From Acidobacteriota bacterium (GTDB lineage: Bacteria > Acidobacteriota > Blastocatellia > Pyrinomonadales > Pyrinomonadaceae), in the NCBI GenBank assembly GCA_019242475.1, contig JAFAVK010000127.1, positions 1 through 64,000 of the forward strand: a stretch of 64,000 bases of DNA, given 5' to 3'. A model generated the notes under the pieces. It did not search any database and was not told the origin of the DNA. It saw only the letters and a program-made list of their open reading frames with translations. Of this stretch, positions 27,310 through 35,846 are shown one piece after another. Each line of letters begins with the position of its first letter. The stretch's first letter is position 1. A program made the translations under genes and the position numbers.

Positions 27310-27679
27310 GCAACGTCGTTGTGAGGCCGCACAAGTGACTTGTCAGCCCTAACAAGTCACTTGTCAGCCCTCACAACTCACTTGTGAGGGCTGACAAGTC
27401 ACTTGTGAGAGCTGACAAGTCACTTGCGAGGGCTGACAAGTGAGTTGTTAAGGCTGACAAGTCACTTGTCAGAGCTGACAAGTCACTTGCGAGGGCTGAC
27501 AAGTGACTTGTTAGGGCTGACAAGTCACTTGTGAGGGCTGACAAGTGAGTTGTGAGGGCTGACAAGTCACTTGTCAGGGCTGACAACTCACTTGTGAGGC
27601 CGCACAACTCACTTGTGAGGCCGCACAACTGACTTGTGTCATGCCACAATAGCGTTGTGTCGCCTCGCAACGGCGGTGC
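27310..27679. repeat. 21-bp-period array of 13-bp palindromes (18 units)
   Basis: This 494-bp gap (27260-27753) holds no gene, only this array. Units start at 27310 and every 21 bp to 27667. Each is a 13-bp palindromic core, ACAAGTSACTTGT with variants ACAACTCACTTGT and its reverse complement, plus an 8-bp spacer. The spacer is GAGGGCTG in most units, but CAGCCCTA/CAGCCCTC (the opposite orientation) at 27344 and 27365, and GAGGCCGC near both ends. The edge units (27310, 27646, 27667) are degenerate. A 99-codon minus-strand frame of Leu-Ser-Ala-Leu-Thr-Ser heptads runs through it, but only because 21 is divisible by 3; it has a TTG start and no ribosome site. Confidence 0.95.
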
Positions 27680-27753
27680 GTCACGCGCGAGCGGCGCGTG
27701 AACGCCCGCGCGTGGGTTTCGCGCCCGCGCCGACCCTTCACTTTCGCGTTCCC

Positions 27754-29070
27754 TTACAGGTGGATGACGTGCGACTTGCGCCAGAGGTCGGCGGGGATGG
27801 TGCCGCGGGGGGCGGTGGTGACGAGGATGACGTAGCCGGCCTCGGGCGTGGGCGGCTCGGCGTGCTGCCAGAAGTCGCGGCGGGCGAGCGAGTCGGGCGC
27901 GGCGCGGCGCGGCTCGACGAGCGCGAGGCGGCGCAGGCAGGCGTAGAGGTGCTCGCGCCCGACGCCGTAGCGCGACTCGCCCTCGCCGTCGCTCAGGCGC
28001 ACCTCGGCGCGCTCCTCGACGAAGTGCGCGAGCAGCGAGGCGGCCTCGGTCACCGCGCGCTCGAAGCGTTGCACGGCCTCCGGGTCGTCCTCGACGAAGG
28101 TGTCTAAGACGACGTGGACGCGGCGCTCGTCCTCGGCCGTGAACTCGCGCACGACGAGGCGGCCGTGGCGCGCGGTCGCCTTCCAGTGGATGTGGCGCAC
28201 GTCGTCGTGCGGCTGGTACTCGCGCAAGCTGTGCAGGTCGTGCCCCGCCCCGCGCCGCTGCGCTTCGAGCTGGCCGGCGTCGATGGGCAGCAGGTGCAGC
28301 TCGTCGCCCAGGCCCTCCGGCTTCGGGTAGACGACGATCTCCACGTCGCGCGCGCGCAGCCGCCGGCGCAGCCGGAAGAAGCCGAACGGGAAGCGCGTCG
28401 AGATTTCAAACCCCGTGACGAGCACGCGGCCCCGCGCGGCGAAAGTCTGCTCGACGCGCTGCTCGACCTTGGCGCGGTGCGGCAGGTACATGAAGTAGGC
28501 GAGGGCGCGCTTGCGCTCCCGGCGCCTTCGGAAGAGGCCGCGCCCCTTCGAGGCTTCGGCGCGCTCGCGCGCCTCGACCACGACGGAGAGCGAGGGCAGC
28601 AGCCGCTTCGTGTTGTTGACGGTGACGATGACGGGCGCCGGGTCGCCCGCGAAGATGTGGTCGGGGAAGCGCGCGGTGACGACGAGGTCGCGTAAGGAGA
28701 CGCGGCCCGCGGCGAGCGCCACGAAGAGCGTCGAGGAGAGGACGGAGAAGACGAGGAAGAGGAGGTTGTTGCCCGTGTTCCACGCGGCGAAGGCGACGAC
28801 CGTGTAGATGCAGACGAAGACGACGCCGCCCCCCGTCACCTGGAACGAGAGGTCGAGCCGCGCCGCCTCCGCCCGCGCGCTGCGCGCCAGCGGCGGCACG
28901 ACGAAGATGACGATGAGCACCGCGAAGACGATGGACGCGATGGCGCCCATCCGCGTCAACTCCCAGTCGCCGCTCCGCCGCGCCAGCACCGTCAGCGCCG
29001 CCGCGCCCAAGCCGCTCAGCACCACCAGCGTCCCCAGAATCGTGTTACGCCAACGCCTGAACCGATTCAT
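27754..29070 (-). CDS. DUF58-domain membrane protein (MoxR partner)
   Basis: 438 residues. Four hydrophobic helices near the N-terminus (about 10-30, 40-62, 78-98, 100-118) precede a cytoplasmic or periplasmic region. The DUF58 hallmark is LREYQPHDDVRHIHWKATAR (about residues 285-304). A VWA-like fold follows (RRVHVVLDTFVEDD). These proteins are encoded next to MoxR ATPases and are linked to envelope stress or assembly of metal-containing or surface complexes; the exact role is unknown. The moxR gene lies upstream on the same strand, separated by an inverted repeat of 31-bp arms ending just before the DUF58 start codon. Confidence 0.9.
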   Translation of the reverse strand: MNRFRRWRNTILGTLVVLSGLGAAALTVLARRSGDWELTRMGAIASIVFAVLIVIFVVPPLARSARAEAARLDLSFQVTGGGVVFVCIYTVVAFAAWNTGNNLLFLVFSVLSSTLFVALAAGRVSLRDLVVTARFPDHIFAGDPAPVIVTVNNTKRLLPSLSVVVEARERAEASKGRGLFRRRRERKRALAYFMYLPHRAKVEQRVEQTFAARGRVLVTGFEISTRFPFGFFRLRRRLRARDVEIVVYPKPEGLGDELHLLPIDAGQLEAQRRGAGHDLHSLREYQPHDDVRHIHWKATARHGRLVVREFTAEDERRVHVVLDTFVEDDPEAVQRFERAVTEAASLLAHFVEERAEVRLSDGEGESRYGVGREHLYACLRRLALVEPRRAAPDSLARRDFWQHAEPPTPEAGYVILVTTAPRGTIPADLWRKSHVIHL

Positions 29071-29158
29071 AAAGTGATGAGTGATGAATGATGAGTGATG
29101 AATGATGAATTGAGGACTGTCTTTAATTCATCATTCATCACTCATCATTCATCACTTT
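29071..29158. repeat. Heptamer-based inverted repeat (ATGATGA type), perfect 31-bp arms
   Basis: Arms 29081-29111 and 29125-29155 are perfectly complementary over 31 bp with a 13-nt loop; the left side has extra units back to 29071. It lies inside the moxR-DUF58 operon, 1 base after the DUF58 start codon's upstream edge and 3 bases before the moxR stop, so it may tune the ratio of the two products or occlude the DUF58 ribosome site. Confidence 0.92.
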
Positions 29159-29160
29159 CT

Positions 29161-30165
29161 TCAAAGGGGCACGCTGACGGTCTTCATGATCTCGCGCAGC
29201 ACCTCTTCGGCCTCCTCGCTGCGGCGGTGGAGCGAGGAGGAGAAGCGCGAGTTGACGACGAGGCGGTGCGCGAAGAGCGGGAGGACGAGCCTTTTTACGT
29301 CGTCGGGCAGACAGTAGTCGCGCCCCTCTGTGAGCGCGAACGCCTGCGCGGCGCGGAAGAGCGCGAGCGTGCCCCGGGGCGAGACGCCGAGGTCTAAGGT
29401 CTCCGACTCGCGCGTCGCCCCGACGACGCGCATCAGGTAATCGACGAGCGCGTCGTCCACCGAGACGCCCCGGACGGCCCGCTGCAACTCGACCACCTCC
29501 TCGCCCGTCATGACGGGGCGCAAGGCTTGGAGCGGGTCGCCGTGCTCGCGGTCGCGCAGAATCTCCTTCTCCACGTCGGGCGCGGGGTAGCCGAGACGGA
29601 TGCGGAGCATGAAGCGGTCAACCTGCGACTCGGGCAGGGGGTAGGTGCCGTGGTGCTCGACCGGGTTCTGCGTGGCGACGACCATGAAGGGCGCGCGCAG
29701 GCGGTAGGTCACGCCCTCGACCGTGACGTGCCCCTCGGCCATCGCTTCGAGGAGCGCCGACTGCGTCTTCGGCGTCGTGCGGTTGATCTCGTCGGCCAGC
29801 ACGATGTTGGCGAAGATGGGGCCGTGCTTGAACTCGAAGGAGCCCGCGCGCTCGTCGTAGACCGAGAGGCCGATGACGTCCGAGGGCAGGAGGTCGGAGG
29901 TGAACTGGATGCGCTGGAAGGAGCAGTCGATGGCCTGCGCGAGCGCCTGCGCCAGCGTCGTCTTGCCCACGCCCGGCACGTCCTCGACGAGGAGGTGGCC
30001 GCCGGCGAGGAGCGTGACGGTCGCCAGGCGCACGGCCTCCGGCTTGCCCTTGATGACGCGCTCGACGGCCGCACGCAGCCGCCCGACGCGCTCGGCCGCC
30101 TCCGCCGCCGAGACCGCGCCCTCTTCCCTGCCCGCCGTTTGAAGATTTCTCATTCCTAAAACCAT
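29161..30165 (-). CDS. MoxR-family AAA+ ATPase
   Basis: About 334 residues from the ATG at 30165 (the ATG at 30153 is a close alternative; neither has a clear ribosome site). Motifs are Walker A EDVPGVGKTTLAQ, Walker B IVLADEINRT, the MoxR insertion LLEAMAEGHVTVEG, sensor VVATQNPVEHHGTYPLPESQ and sensor 2 GVSPRGTLAL. MoxR ATPases act as chaperones that activate or assemble partner complexes with DUF58/VWA proteins. The DUF58 gene follows directly on the same strand. The gene is divergent from the pilin-like gene; the gap between contains an AAAAGGC repeat tract. Confidence 0.93.
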   Translation of the reverse strand: MVLGMRNLQTAGREEGAVSAAEAAERVGRLRAAVERVIKGKPEAVRLATVTLLAGGHLLVEDVPGVGKTTLAQALAQAIDCSFQRIQFTSDLLPSDVIGLSVYDERAGSFEFKHGPIFANIVLADEINRTTPKTQSALLEAMAEGHVTVEGVTYRLRAPFMVVATQNPVEHHGTYPLPESQVDRFMLRIRLGYPAPDVEKEILRDREHGDPLQALRPVMTGEEVVELQRAVRGVSVDDALVDYLMRVVGATRESETLDLGVSPRGTLALFRAAQAFALTEGRDYCLPDDVKRLVLPLFAHRLVVNSRFSSSLHRRSEEAEEVLREIMKTVSVPL

Positions 30166-30172
30166 TCTAAAG

Positions 30173-30290
30173 GTAAAAGGCAAAAGGCAAAAGGCAAGAG
30201 GCAAGAGGCAAAAGTACGCGCGCCTCGCGGACAGAACTCGTATTCGATGACTCGCCCCCTCTTCATCTTTGCCTTTTGACTTCCTTTTGA
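30173..30290. repeat. Heptamer repeat AAAAGGC with a weak inverted partner
   Basis: Six or so tandem AAAAGGC/AAGAGGC heptamers run from 30175 to 30215, upstream of moxR. A loose reverse-complement partner TTTGCCTTTTGAC occurs at 30268-30290. The pairing is much less perfect than in the other elements. Confidence 0.75.
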
Positions 30291-30421
30291 CGCCCGTGTG
30301 ACTTGGCGGGTTCCGTGTAGTAAAATTCATTCGTCCCGGCCGGTCACGCCGCACGTCCCGCCCTTTATGGAACTCCGGCCCCCGGCACACGTGTACTACG
30401 GGGCAGCGAGGTTTTGAACTG

Positions 30422-30901
30422 ATGAGAACAGAGAACAAGAGCCAGCGGGGTTTTTCGCTCGTCGAGCTGATGATCGTCATCTCGATCATCGGCATCCTCG
30501 TCGCCATCGGCATCCCCGCCTGGCAGGCGAGCGTGCGCTCGACCAACGAGGCCGCGGCCATCACGCACCTCCAGCGCATCTCCACGGCGCAGGTCACCTA
30601 CTACAACACCAAGAACCGGACGAGCTACGGCACCTTCGACCAGCTCTCGCAGGGCGGCTACCTCGACAAGCGCTTCGCGGGCGACGCGCCGCTGGTGGAC
30701 GGCTACATCTTCCGCCTCCAGCTCACGGCCAAGAGCGGCAACCAGCCGCCCGCCTACTCCGTCAACGCCGACCCGCAGAAGCCCACGGGCATGACCGCCA
30801 CGGGGAGCCGCTTCTTCTACAGCGGCTCCGACACCGGCGCCCCGACCACCAACTCCGAGAAGCCCGCCGGCCCCGAAGACCCGCCCGCCGGTGGGGGTTA
30901 A
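30422..30901 (+). CDS. Type IV pilin-like protein (prepilin)
   Basis: 159 residues. A class III signal QRG-FSLVELMIVISIIGIL is visible: prepilin peptidase would cut after the Gly at residue 10, leaving Phe+1 and Glu+5, followed by a 20-residue hydrophobic helix. The rest has the alpha-beta pilin pattern (AITHLQRISTAQVTYYNTKNRTSYGT) and a Gly/Pro-rich tail. It is a single minor or major pilin, or a type II secretion pseudopilin; no pilus assembly genes are adjacent. It is divergent from moxR and followed by tRNA-Val. A TAAAAT near 30321 could be the -10 of its promoter but no good -35 is seen. Confidence 0.9.
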   Translation: MRTENKSQRGFSLVELMIVISIIGILVAIGIPAWQASVRSTNEAAAITHLQRISTAQVTYYNTKNRTSYGTFDQLSQGGYLDKRFAGDAPLVDGYIFRLQLTAKSGNQPPAYSVNADPQKPTGMTATGSRFFYSGSDTGAPTTNSEKPAGPEDPPAGGG

Positions 30902-31000
30902 TCCGCAACCTTCAACGCCTGAACGCGCGCGAGCGTCAAAGCCACCCCGCTTGACGCTCGCGCGCACGCTTTGTTAGCATCACGCTTCCACAAACGGCAG

Positions 31001-31071
31001 GCCCGCTTAGCTCAGTGGTAGAGCACACGCTTCACACGCGTGGGGTCGTAGGTTCAAGTCCTACAGCGGGC
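31001..31071 (+). tRNA. tRNA-Val (anticodon CAC)
   Basis: A complete cloverleaf is visible. The acceptor stem is GCCCGCT/AGCGGGC, the D-arm contains AGCTCAGTGGTAGAGC, the anticodon stem is CACGC/GCGTG with loop TTCACAC (anticodon CAC at 31033-31035), and the T-loop is GGTTCAAGTCC. The CCA end is not encoded. It reads GUG valine codons, common in this GC-rich genome. Confidence 0.97.
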
Positions 31072-31076
31072 ATAAG

Positions 31077-31118
31077 AAAGGCGGTAGGGAGTCAAATTCC
31101 CTACCGCCTTTTCTTTGT
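31077..31118. terminator. Terminator after tRNA-Val
   Basis: A perfect 14-bp stem AAAGGCGGTAGGGA / TCCCTACCGCCTTT (31077-31090, 31098-31111), 7-nt loop, then TTTCTTTG. It terminates the tRNA transcript and, read on the other strand, may also end the gene that finishes at 31120. Confidence 0.88.
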
Positions 31119-31119
31119 T

Positions 31120-34100
31120 TCATTTAGTCCACAGCGCGGCGTAGGCGTCGGGGAGGCGGTCGCGCCAGGCGATGTAGTTGTGGCCGACGGGCGCTTCGCG
31201 GTAGGTGACGGGGTAGCCGCGGGCGCGCAGAAGGAGGTTGGCGCGGCGGGTGGTTTCGAGGATGGGGGGCTCGTAGCGGCCGGCGTCGAGGTAGAAGCGC
31301 AGCGGCTGGCGGCGGCGCGTCTCGTCGTCGAGTCCGGCGAGGGCGGCGAGGACGCGGCCTTCGTCGATCTGGAAGGAGGTGGAGAGGCCAATGATGCGCG
31401 CGAAGGTCTCGGGGTGGCGGAGCGCCGTCCAGACGGAGATGACGCCGCCGAGGCTCGCGCCGGACAGCGCCCGTGCGTCGCGGTCGGGGCGCGTGCGGTA
31501 GCGCGCGTCCACGAGCGGGACGAGCGTGCGCGCCATCCAGTCGGCGAAGGCGTCGTCGGCCCAGTACTCCTTCATGCGTTCGAGCGGGTCGATGAAGACG
31601 ATGATGAAGGGCTCGACCTTGCCCTCCGCGATCATGCGGTCGGCCGTCTCGGCGGCGCGCCCCAACTCGATGGCCTGCGTGCCGTCCTGCATGTAGAGCA
31701 CGGGGTAGCGCTCGCGCCCGCGTTCGTAGCCGGGCGGGAGATAAACCTGAGCCTTGTGTTTGTCGCCGGGAAGTTCGAGAGGTTCGACGCGGCCGCGCAG
31801 CTCTTTGCTTCCGGCGGCGTACGCGGAGGGGCGGTAGGCGGGGCCGTTGAAATTGGAGTTCTGCCCTCCCACGCCGTTGTCGTTCCGGTTCGGGTTGAGC
31901 GGGTCGAGGAGCCACTCGCCGTCGGCGACGAGCTTGTATTCGAGGCGCGCGGCCGCGGGGAACTTGAGGCGGATGAACTTGAGATTCGTCGTGCCGGGGA
32001 CTTCGCGCAGGGAGAGCCCGGCGGGCGCCCAGCCGGTAAAGTCGCCGACGACCTCGACGCGCTTCGCGGCGCCGCGGTAGATGAAGGTCACGCCCTCGTC
32101 GTCCACGAGTGGCGAAGTCTGCGCGGCCTTCACACGCTCGGCCGCGTCGGCGGGGTAGAGGTCGCGCTCCGCCTTCTCAAGCTCTTCGGGCGTGAGGCCG
32201 GCGACGTTGACGCGGCGGAAGGACGTGGCGCCGTCGGGCGAGACGGCGGCGACGACGAACGCGTTCGTGCCGCGCGCGGCCTTCAAGTCGAAGGCGAAGT
32301 TGCCCTCGGCGTCGGCTTGCAGCTCACGGCGCTCGGCGCCGGCGAGGAGGAAGGCGCGGCTCCCCTTCCGGCGCGCGCCGCCCGTGACGCGGAAGGTCTG
32401 GCCCGCCTCCGCGCGGTCTAAGATTTCCTGCGCGGGGAAGTAGAAGTCTGCGTCGGCGTGCGGCGGCTGGGGCTGCTTCGAGTAGCGCGCGGCGACGATG
32501 TCGGGCGTGTCGAGGTTGCGCCCCTCCTGTATGTTCGTCGCGAGCCTGACGAACTGCGCCATCGACCACGCGAGCGGCGTGGCCGAGCCCGTCCCCTCGC
32601 CGAACTTGAACCCGGGGCGCGGGCTCGCGGGACTGTCCCAGACCTGCTCGGGAATCATCAAGCCCTCGTTGGCGAAGCCCGCCATCGTGTCGAGCCGTCG
32701 CACCGCGTCGGCGCGTCTGCCCGAAGCAAGCTCGTACTCCCCGCGCTCGCCCGAGAGCAGAGCCCAGAGCCTCCCCTTGCCCGTGTACTTGCCGTCCCAG
32801 TTCCAGTTGCGGCCGTCGTCCATCTCGCCGTAGCCGTCGTGGTTGTAGCGGTAGAAGCCGGGGCCGTGCGGCGTCTCGACCTTAATGACTTTGTCGATGA
32901 CGTTGAGGCTCTTGGCGACGAGGGGGTCTTGCGGCGAGCGGATGCCGAGGCGGACAAGTTCGAGGAAGCCCGCGTCCACGATCTCGCGCTCGTCGAAGGT
33001 GCCGCCGCCGTTGCCCACGTCGAAGGGCGCGCCGTCGTCCGGGTCTTCGTTGAAGGAGAGGCGGAGGTAGTAGTTCCGGTCGCCGTGCGGCCCCGTCGTC
33101 GTCGCCGTCCAGCGCTCGACGCTGCGCGCGAACTCGTCGGCCGCGGCGAGGTAGATTGAAGCAGAGACTTCGTCGCCGTTGCGGCGCGCGATGTCGGCCG
33201 CGCAGACGAGGCCGGCGATCTCGGCGGCGATGGTCGAGGGCGAGTAGCCCGATTTCTCCTCCCAGCGCTCCTGCGGGGTCGAGGGGCCGTGCGTGACGAT
33301 GAAGTCGGCGGCCGGGCGGACGTGCTTGACGAAAGTGTCCGGGTCGAAACGTCCGAGCTGGTATGAGAGGACGAGCGGGTACGCGACCTCGTCCAGTTGG
33401 AGCGAGCCCCAGAAGGGGCGGCCGTCGAGCCAGGAGTTCTGCGGGAAGCTGCCGTCCGGCTTCTGCTGGACGCGGAAGAGGTAGTCGAGCGCGCGTTCGG
33501 CCGAAGCCTTATCGCCTAAAGCCATGAAGGCCGTGGCGACCTGGTAGAGGTCGCGCGACCACACCAAGTGGTAGCCGCCGACGTTCGCCTCGTTGGCATT
33601 CGCGCCGCCGCCCCAGGGGACGGAGAGCGAGGCGATCATCGCGCCGCGGTAGGACTTGTCCTCGTGCGCCTTCAAGACCATCGCGGCCATGTCGTACTGC
33701 GCCTGGTACTTCGGATCGACGCGGCGGAGCGCCTGCAAATAGTCGTGCCAGCCCTGCTCGTACTCCGCGCGCGTCTTCGCAAACCCCTTCGCGAGCGAGG
33801 CGCGCGCGTTGCTCAAAGCCTCGGCCGCGTCCTTGCCGAAGCCGAGCGCGAGGGTCGTGCGTCTGCCGACTTCCCCGACCTGCGCGACGTTGCCGTCGGC
33901 CGCGCGCGCGTAACGGTGGGCGAGAATCCCCTGCCGGCTCAGCTCTTCCAGCCCGTCGCTCGTGCCCGCGAAGCCGTTCGAGGTCTCGGCGAAGCCTTCG
34001 CTCGAGACGAGCGCCGAAGCCTTGTCGCCGTCCGAGGCGAGGAGCGCGCCGTCCTGCGTCCAGGCCGTGTCGTGCATCCCGCTGTTGCCCAGCGACGGGT

Positions 34101-34584
34101 CGTAGTAGACGTAGAGCCTCTGCAACGCGCGGCAGCGGCCGTCGAACTCCACGTCGATGAGGAGGACGGGGCGCTCGGGGTCGGTCGTGTAACTCTTCTT
34201 CAGCGTGTAGGCGTGCGTCTCGCTCGTCTGGCGGAAGGAGAGGGCGCGCGGGTCTGTGATTTCGAGGCGGTGCAGGGCCGCCTCCTCGCCCGGGGGCGCG
34301 CCCCCGCCGCAGCCCGTGACGACGAACTTGAGCGTCTGCGTGTTCGCCACGTCCACGGTCGGGTAGTAGACCTCGTCCAAAACGCCGCCGCGCAGCGTGA
34401 ACCAGACCTTCGACCCCTCGGTGTTCGAGGTGCCGACGGCCTCCTTGCCCGCGCCCGGCCACTGCGCGTCTTTGCCCGGCGCGCCGGGCGCGAGGTCTTC
34501 TCGCACCTGCGCACGCTGCGGGGCGGGGCAGACGCAGAGCGTGAGGGATAGAAGGACTACGTAGAGCGAGAATCTTTTGCCCAT
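31120..34584 (-). CDS. GH15 glucoamylase / glycogen-binding / esterase fusion protein
   Basis: 1154 residues with a signal peptide (about 1-26). Residues 30-700 form a GH15 glucodextranase/glucoamylase: N-terminal beta-domain, then the catalytic (alpha/alpha)6 barrel with GYHLVWSRDLYQVATAF and GKGRLWALLSGERGEYEL, which carries the catalytic glutamate. A beta-domain (about 705-800) and a CBM48/AMPK-type domain follow (about 830-900, VEVVGDFTGWAP). Residues 940-1154 are an esterase D/Fes-type hydrolase with nucleophile motif LSGASLGG. It is exported and probably cuts alpha-glucans to glucose while removing acyl groups. It is the last gene of the sugar ABC operon; its ATG shares one base with the permease stop (TGATG). 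Confidence 0.92.
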   Translation of the reverse strand: MGKRFSLYVVLLSLTLCVCPAPQRAQVREDLAPGAPGKDAQWPGAGKEAVGTSNTEGSKVWFTLRGGVLDEVYYPTVDVANTQTLKFVVTGCGGGAPPGEEAALHRLEITDPRALSFRQTSETHAYTLKKSYTTDPERPVLLIDVEFDGRCRALQRLYVYYDPSLGNSGMHDTAWTQDGALLASDGDKASALVSSEGFAETSNGFAGTSDGLEELSRQGILAHRYARAADGNVAQVGEVGRRTTLALGFGKDAAEALSNARASLAKGFAKTRAEYEQGWHDYLQALRRVDPKYQAQYDMAAMVLKAHEDKSYRGAMIASLSVPWGGGANANEANVGGYHLVWSRDLYQVATAFMALGDKASAERALDYLFRVQQKPDGSFPQNSWLDGRPFWGSLQLDEVAYPLVLSYQLGRFDPDTFVKHVRPAADFIVTHGPSTPQERWEEKSGYSPSTIAAEIAGLVCAADIARRNGDEVSASIYLAAADEFARSVERWTATTTGPHGDRNYYLRLSFNEDPDDGAPFDVGNGGGTFDEREIVDAGFLELVRLGIRSPQDPLVAKSLNVIDKVIKVETPHGPGFYRYNHDGYGEMDDGRNWNWDGKYTGKGRLWALLSGERGEYELASGRRADAVRRLDTMAGFANEGLMIPEQVWDSPASPRPGFKFGEGTGSATPLAWSMAQFVRLATNIQEGRNLDTPDIVAARYSKQPQPPHADADFYFPAQEILDRAEAGQTFRVTGGARRKGSRAFLLAGAERRELQADAEGNFAFDLKAARGTNAFVVAAVSPDGATSFRRVNVAGLTPEELEKAERDLYPADAAERVKAAQTSPLVDDEGVTFIYRGAAKRVEVVGDFTGWAPAGLSLREVPGTTNLKFIRLKFPAAARLEYKLVADGEWLLDPLNPNRNDNGVGGQNSNFNGPAYRPSAYAAGSKELRGRVEPLELPGDKHKAQVYLPPGYERGRERYPVLYMQDGTQAIELGRAAETADRMIAEGKVEPFIIVFIDPLERMKEYWADDAFADWMARTLVPLVDARYRTRPDRDARALSGASLGGVISVWTALRHPETFARIIGLSTSFQIDEGRVLAALAGLDDETRRRQPLRFYLDAGRYEPPILETTRRANLLLRARGYPVTYREAPVGHNYIAWRDRLPDAYAALWTK

Positions 34585-35822
34585 CAGCTCTTCCGGCGGC
34601 CGAGCATGTCGAAGCCGACCGCGGCGACGAGCACCACGCCCTTGACGATGTACTGCATGTAGTTCTCGACGTTGAGCAGCGACATGCCGTTGTCCAGACT
34701 CGCCATGATGAGCGCGCCGACGACCGCGCCCGAGACCGTCCCGCGCCCGCCCATCAGCGAAGTCCCGCCGATGACGCAGGCCGCGATGGCGTCCAGTTCC
34801 ATGTAGGTGCCCGCGTCGGGCGAGGCGCTCCCCACCCGCCCCGTGTGCAGCAGTGAGGCCACGCCCACCAAAAGCCCCAGCACGCAGAAGGCGGCGAGCA
34901 GGTAGCGACGGATGTTAATGCCCGAGAGGCGCGCGGCGTCGGGGTTGCCGCCGATGGCGTAGAGGTAGCGGCCGAAGGTCGTGTTCTGCGTCAGGAACCC
35001 GCCGAGGACGGCGACCGCCAGCAGCACCAGCACCGGCACCGGCATCCCGCCGCCCAGAATCATCCAGTAGATGAAGAGCGCGATGAGCGCCGCGGGCACG
35101 GCGATCCGCAGGACGGTGGCGCCCAAGGAAGGCACAGTCAGCCCGTGCCGGCGGCGCGCGCGGTTGCGACTGAGCGTCAAGAAGACGACCGCCGCGATGG
35201 CGAGGGCACCGACGGCGACGCCGAAGCCCTCCGTGAGCTTGCCGACGCCCAGAGTCCTGAAGACCGGCAGTTGTACCGGGATGGTCGCGCCCTTGGTCAA
35301 GCCCAACACCACGCCGCGCCACGCGAGCATGCCGCCGAGCGTGACGATGAAGGCCGGGATGTTGCCGTACGAGATGAGCCCCCCCTGCACGGCGCCGACG
35401 ACGAGGCCGACGACCAGCGCCAGCCCGAGCGAAGGCACGAGCCCGTACCCCTGCGCCATCGCGGCCACGCCGCCCGCGAGCCCCACCACCGAGCCGACCG
35501 AGAGGTCGATCTGCCCCGCCACGATGACCAGGAGCATCCCGACCGCCAGCACGCCCGTCACGGCCATCTGCTGCAAGAGGTTCGAGAAGTTGTTCGGGTG
35601 CAGGAAGATTCCGTAGGGGTAGAGCGGGCTGATGGTCTTCCACTGGAAGAAGAGCCAGATGGCGAGCAGCGCGATGATCATCGTGTAGGCGCGCAGGCTG
35701 TCGGTCGGCAGGCGGAAGCGCCCCGACGGCGCCTCCACGCCCTCCGGCACCGCGCCCGGCGGCGCCACGTCGGCGGTCACCGGCGGCCTGTTCGTCGCGG
35801 GTTGGTTGGCTCGTTCACTCAT
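34584..35822 (-). CDS. xylH: Sugar ABC transporter permease (xylose-type)
   Basis: 412 residues with about ten membrane helices and a longer Pro-rich cytoplasmic N-terminus (1-40). Family motifs are VIVAGQIDLSVGSVVGLAGG, IPAFIVTLGGMLAWRG, NTTFGRYLYAIGGNPDAARLSGI and GGTSLMGGRGTVSGAVVGAL, the XylH/RbsC/MglC type. It forms the inner-membrane channel with the ATPase encoded upstream and receives sugar from the binding protein. The stop overlaps the start of the GH15 gene by one base, so the enzyme and permease are co-translated. The exact sugar is inferred as a pentose or hexose; xylose is the closest family. Confidence 0.9.
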   Translation of the reverse strand: MSERANQPATNRPPVTADVAPPGAVPEGVEAPSGRFRLPTDSLRAYTMIIALLAIWLFFQWKTISPLYPYGIFLHPNNFSNLLQQMAVTGVLAVGMLLVIVAGQIDLSVGSVVGLAGGVAAMAQGYGLVPSLGLALVVGLVVGAVQGGLISYGNIPAFIVTLGGMLAWRGVVLGLTKGATIPVQLPVFRTLGVGKLTEGFGVAVGALAIAAVVFLTLSRNRARRRHGLTVPSLGATVLRIAVPAALIALFIYWMILGGGMPVPVLVLLAVAVLGGFLTQNTTFGRYLYAIGGNPDAARLSGINIRRYLLAAFCVLGLLVGVASLLHTGRVGSASPDAGTYMELDAIAACVIGGTSLMGGRGTVSGAVVGALIMASLDNGMSLLNVENYMQYIVKGVVLVAAVGFDMLGRRKS

Positions 35823-35846
35823 CTCGTCACCCCGACAGGCAAATTT

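Noticed and set aside
27371-27670. A 99-codon frame of Leu-Ser-Ala-Leu-Thr-Ser-Asp heptads, resembling a coiled coil
   Set aside because: TTG start, no ribosome site, exact product of the palindromic 21-bp DNA repeat; other frames through the tract are open as well.
27310-27679. CRISPR array
   Set aside because: The period is only 21 bp, spacers are near-identical, and no cas gene is in the window.
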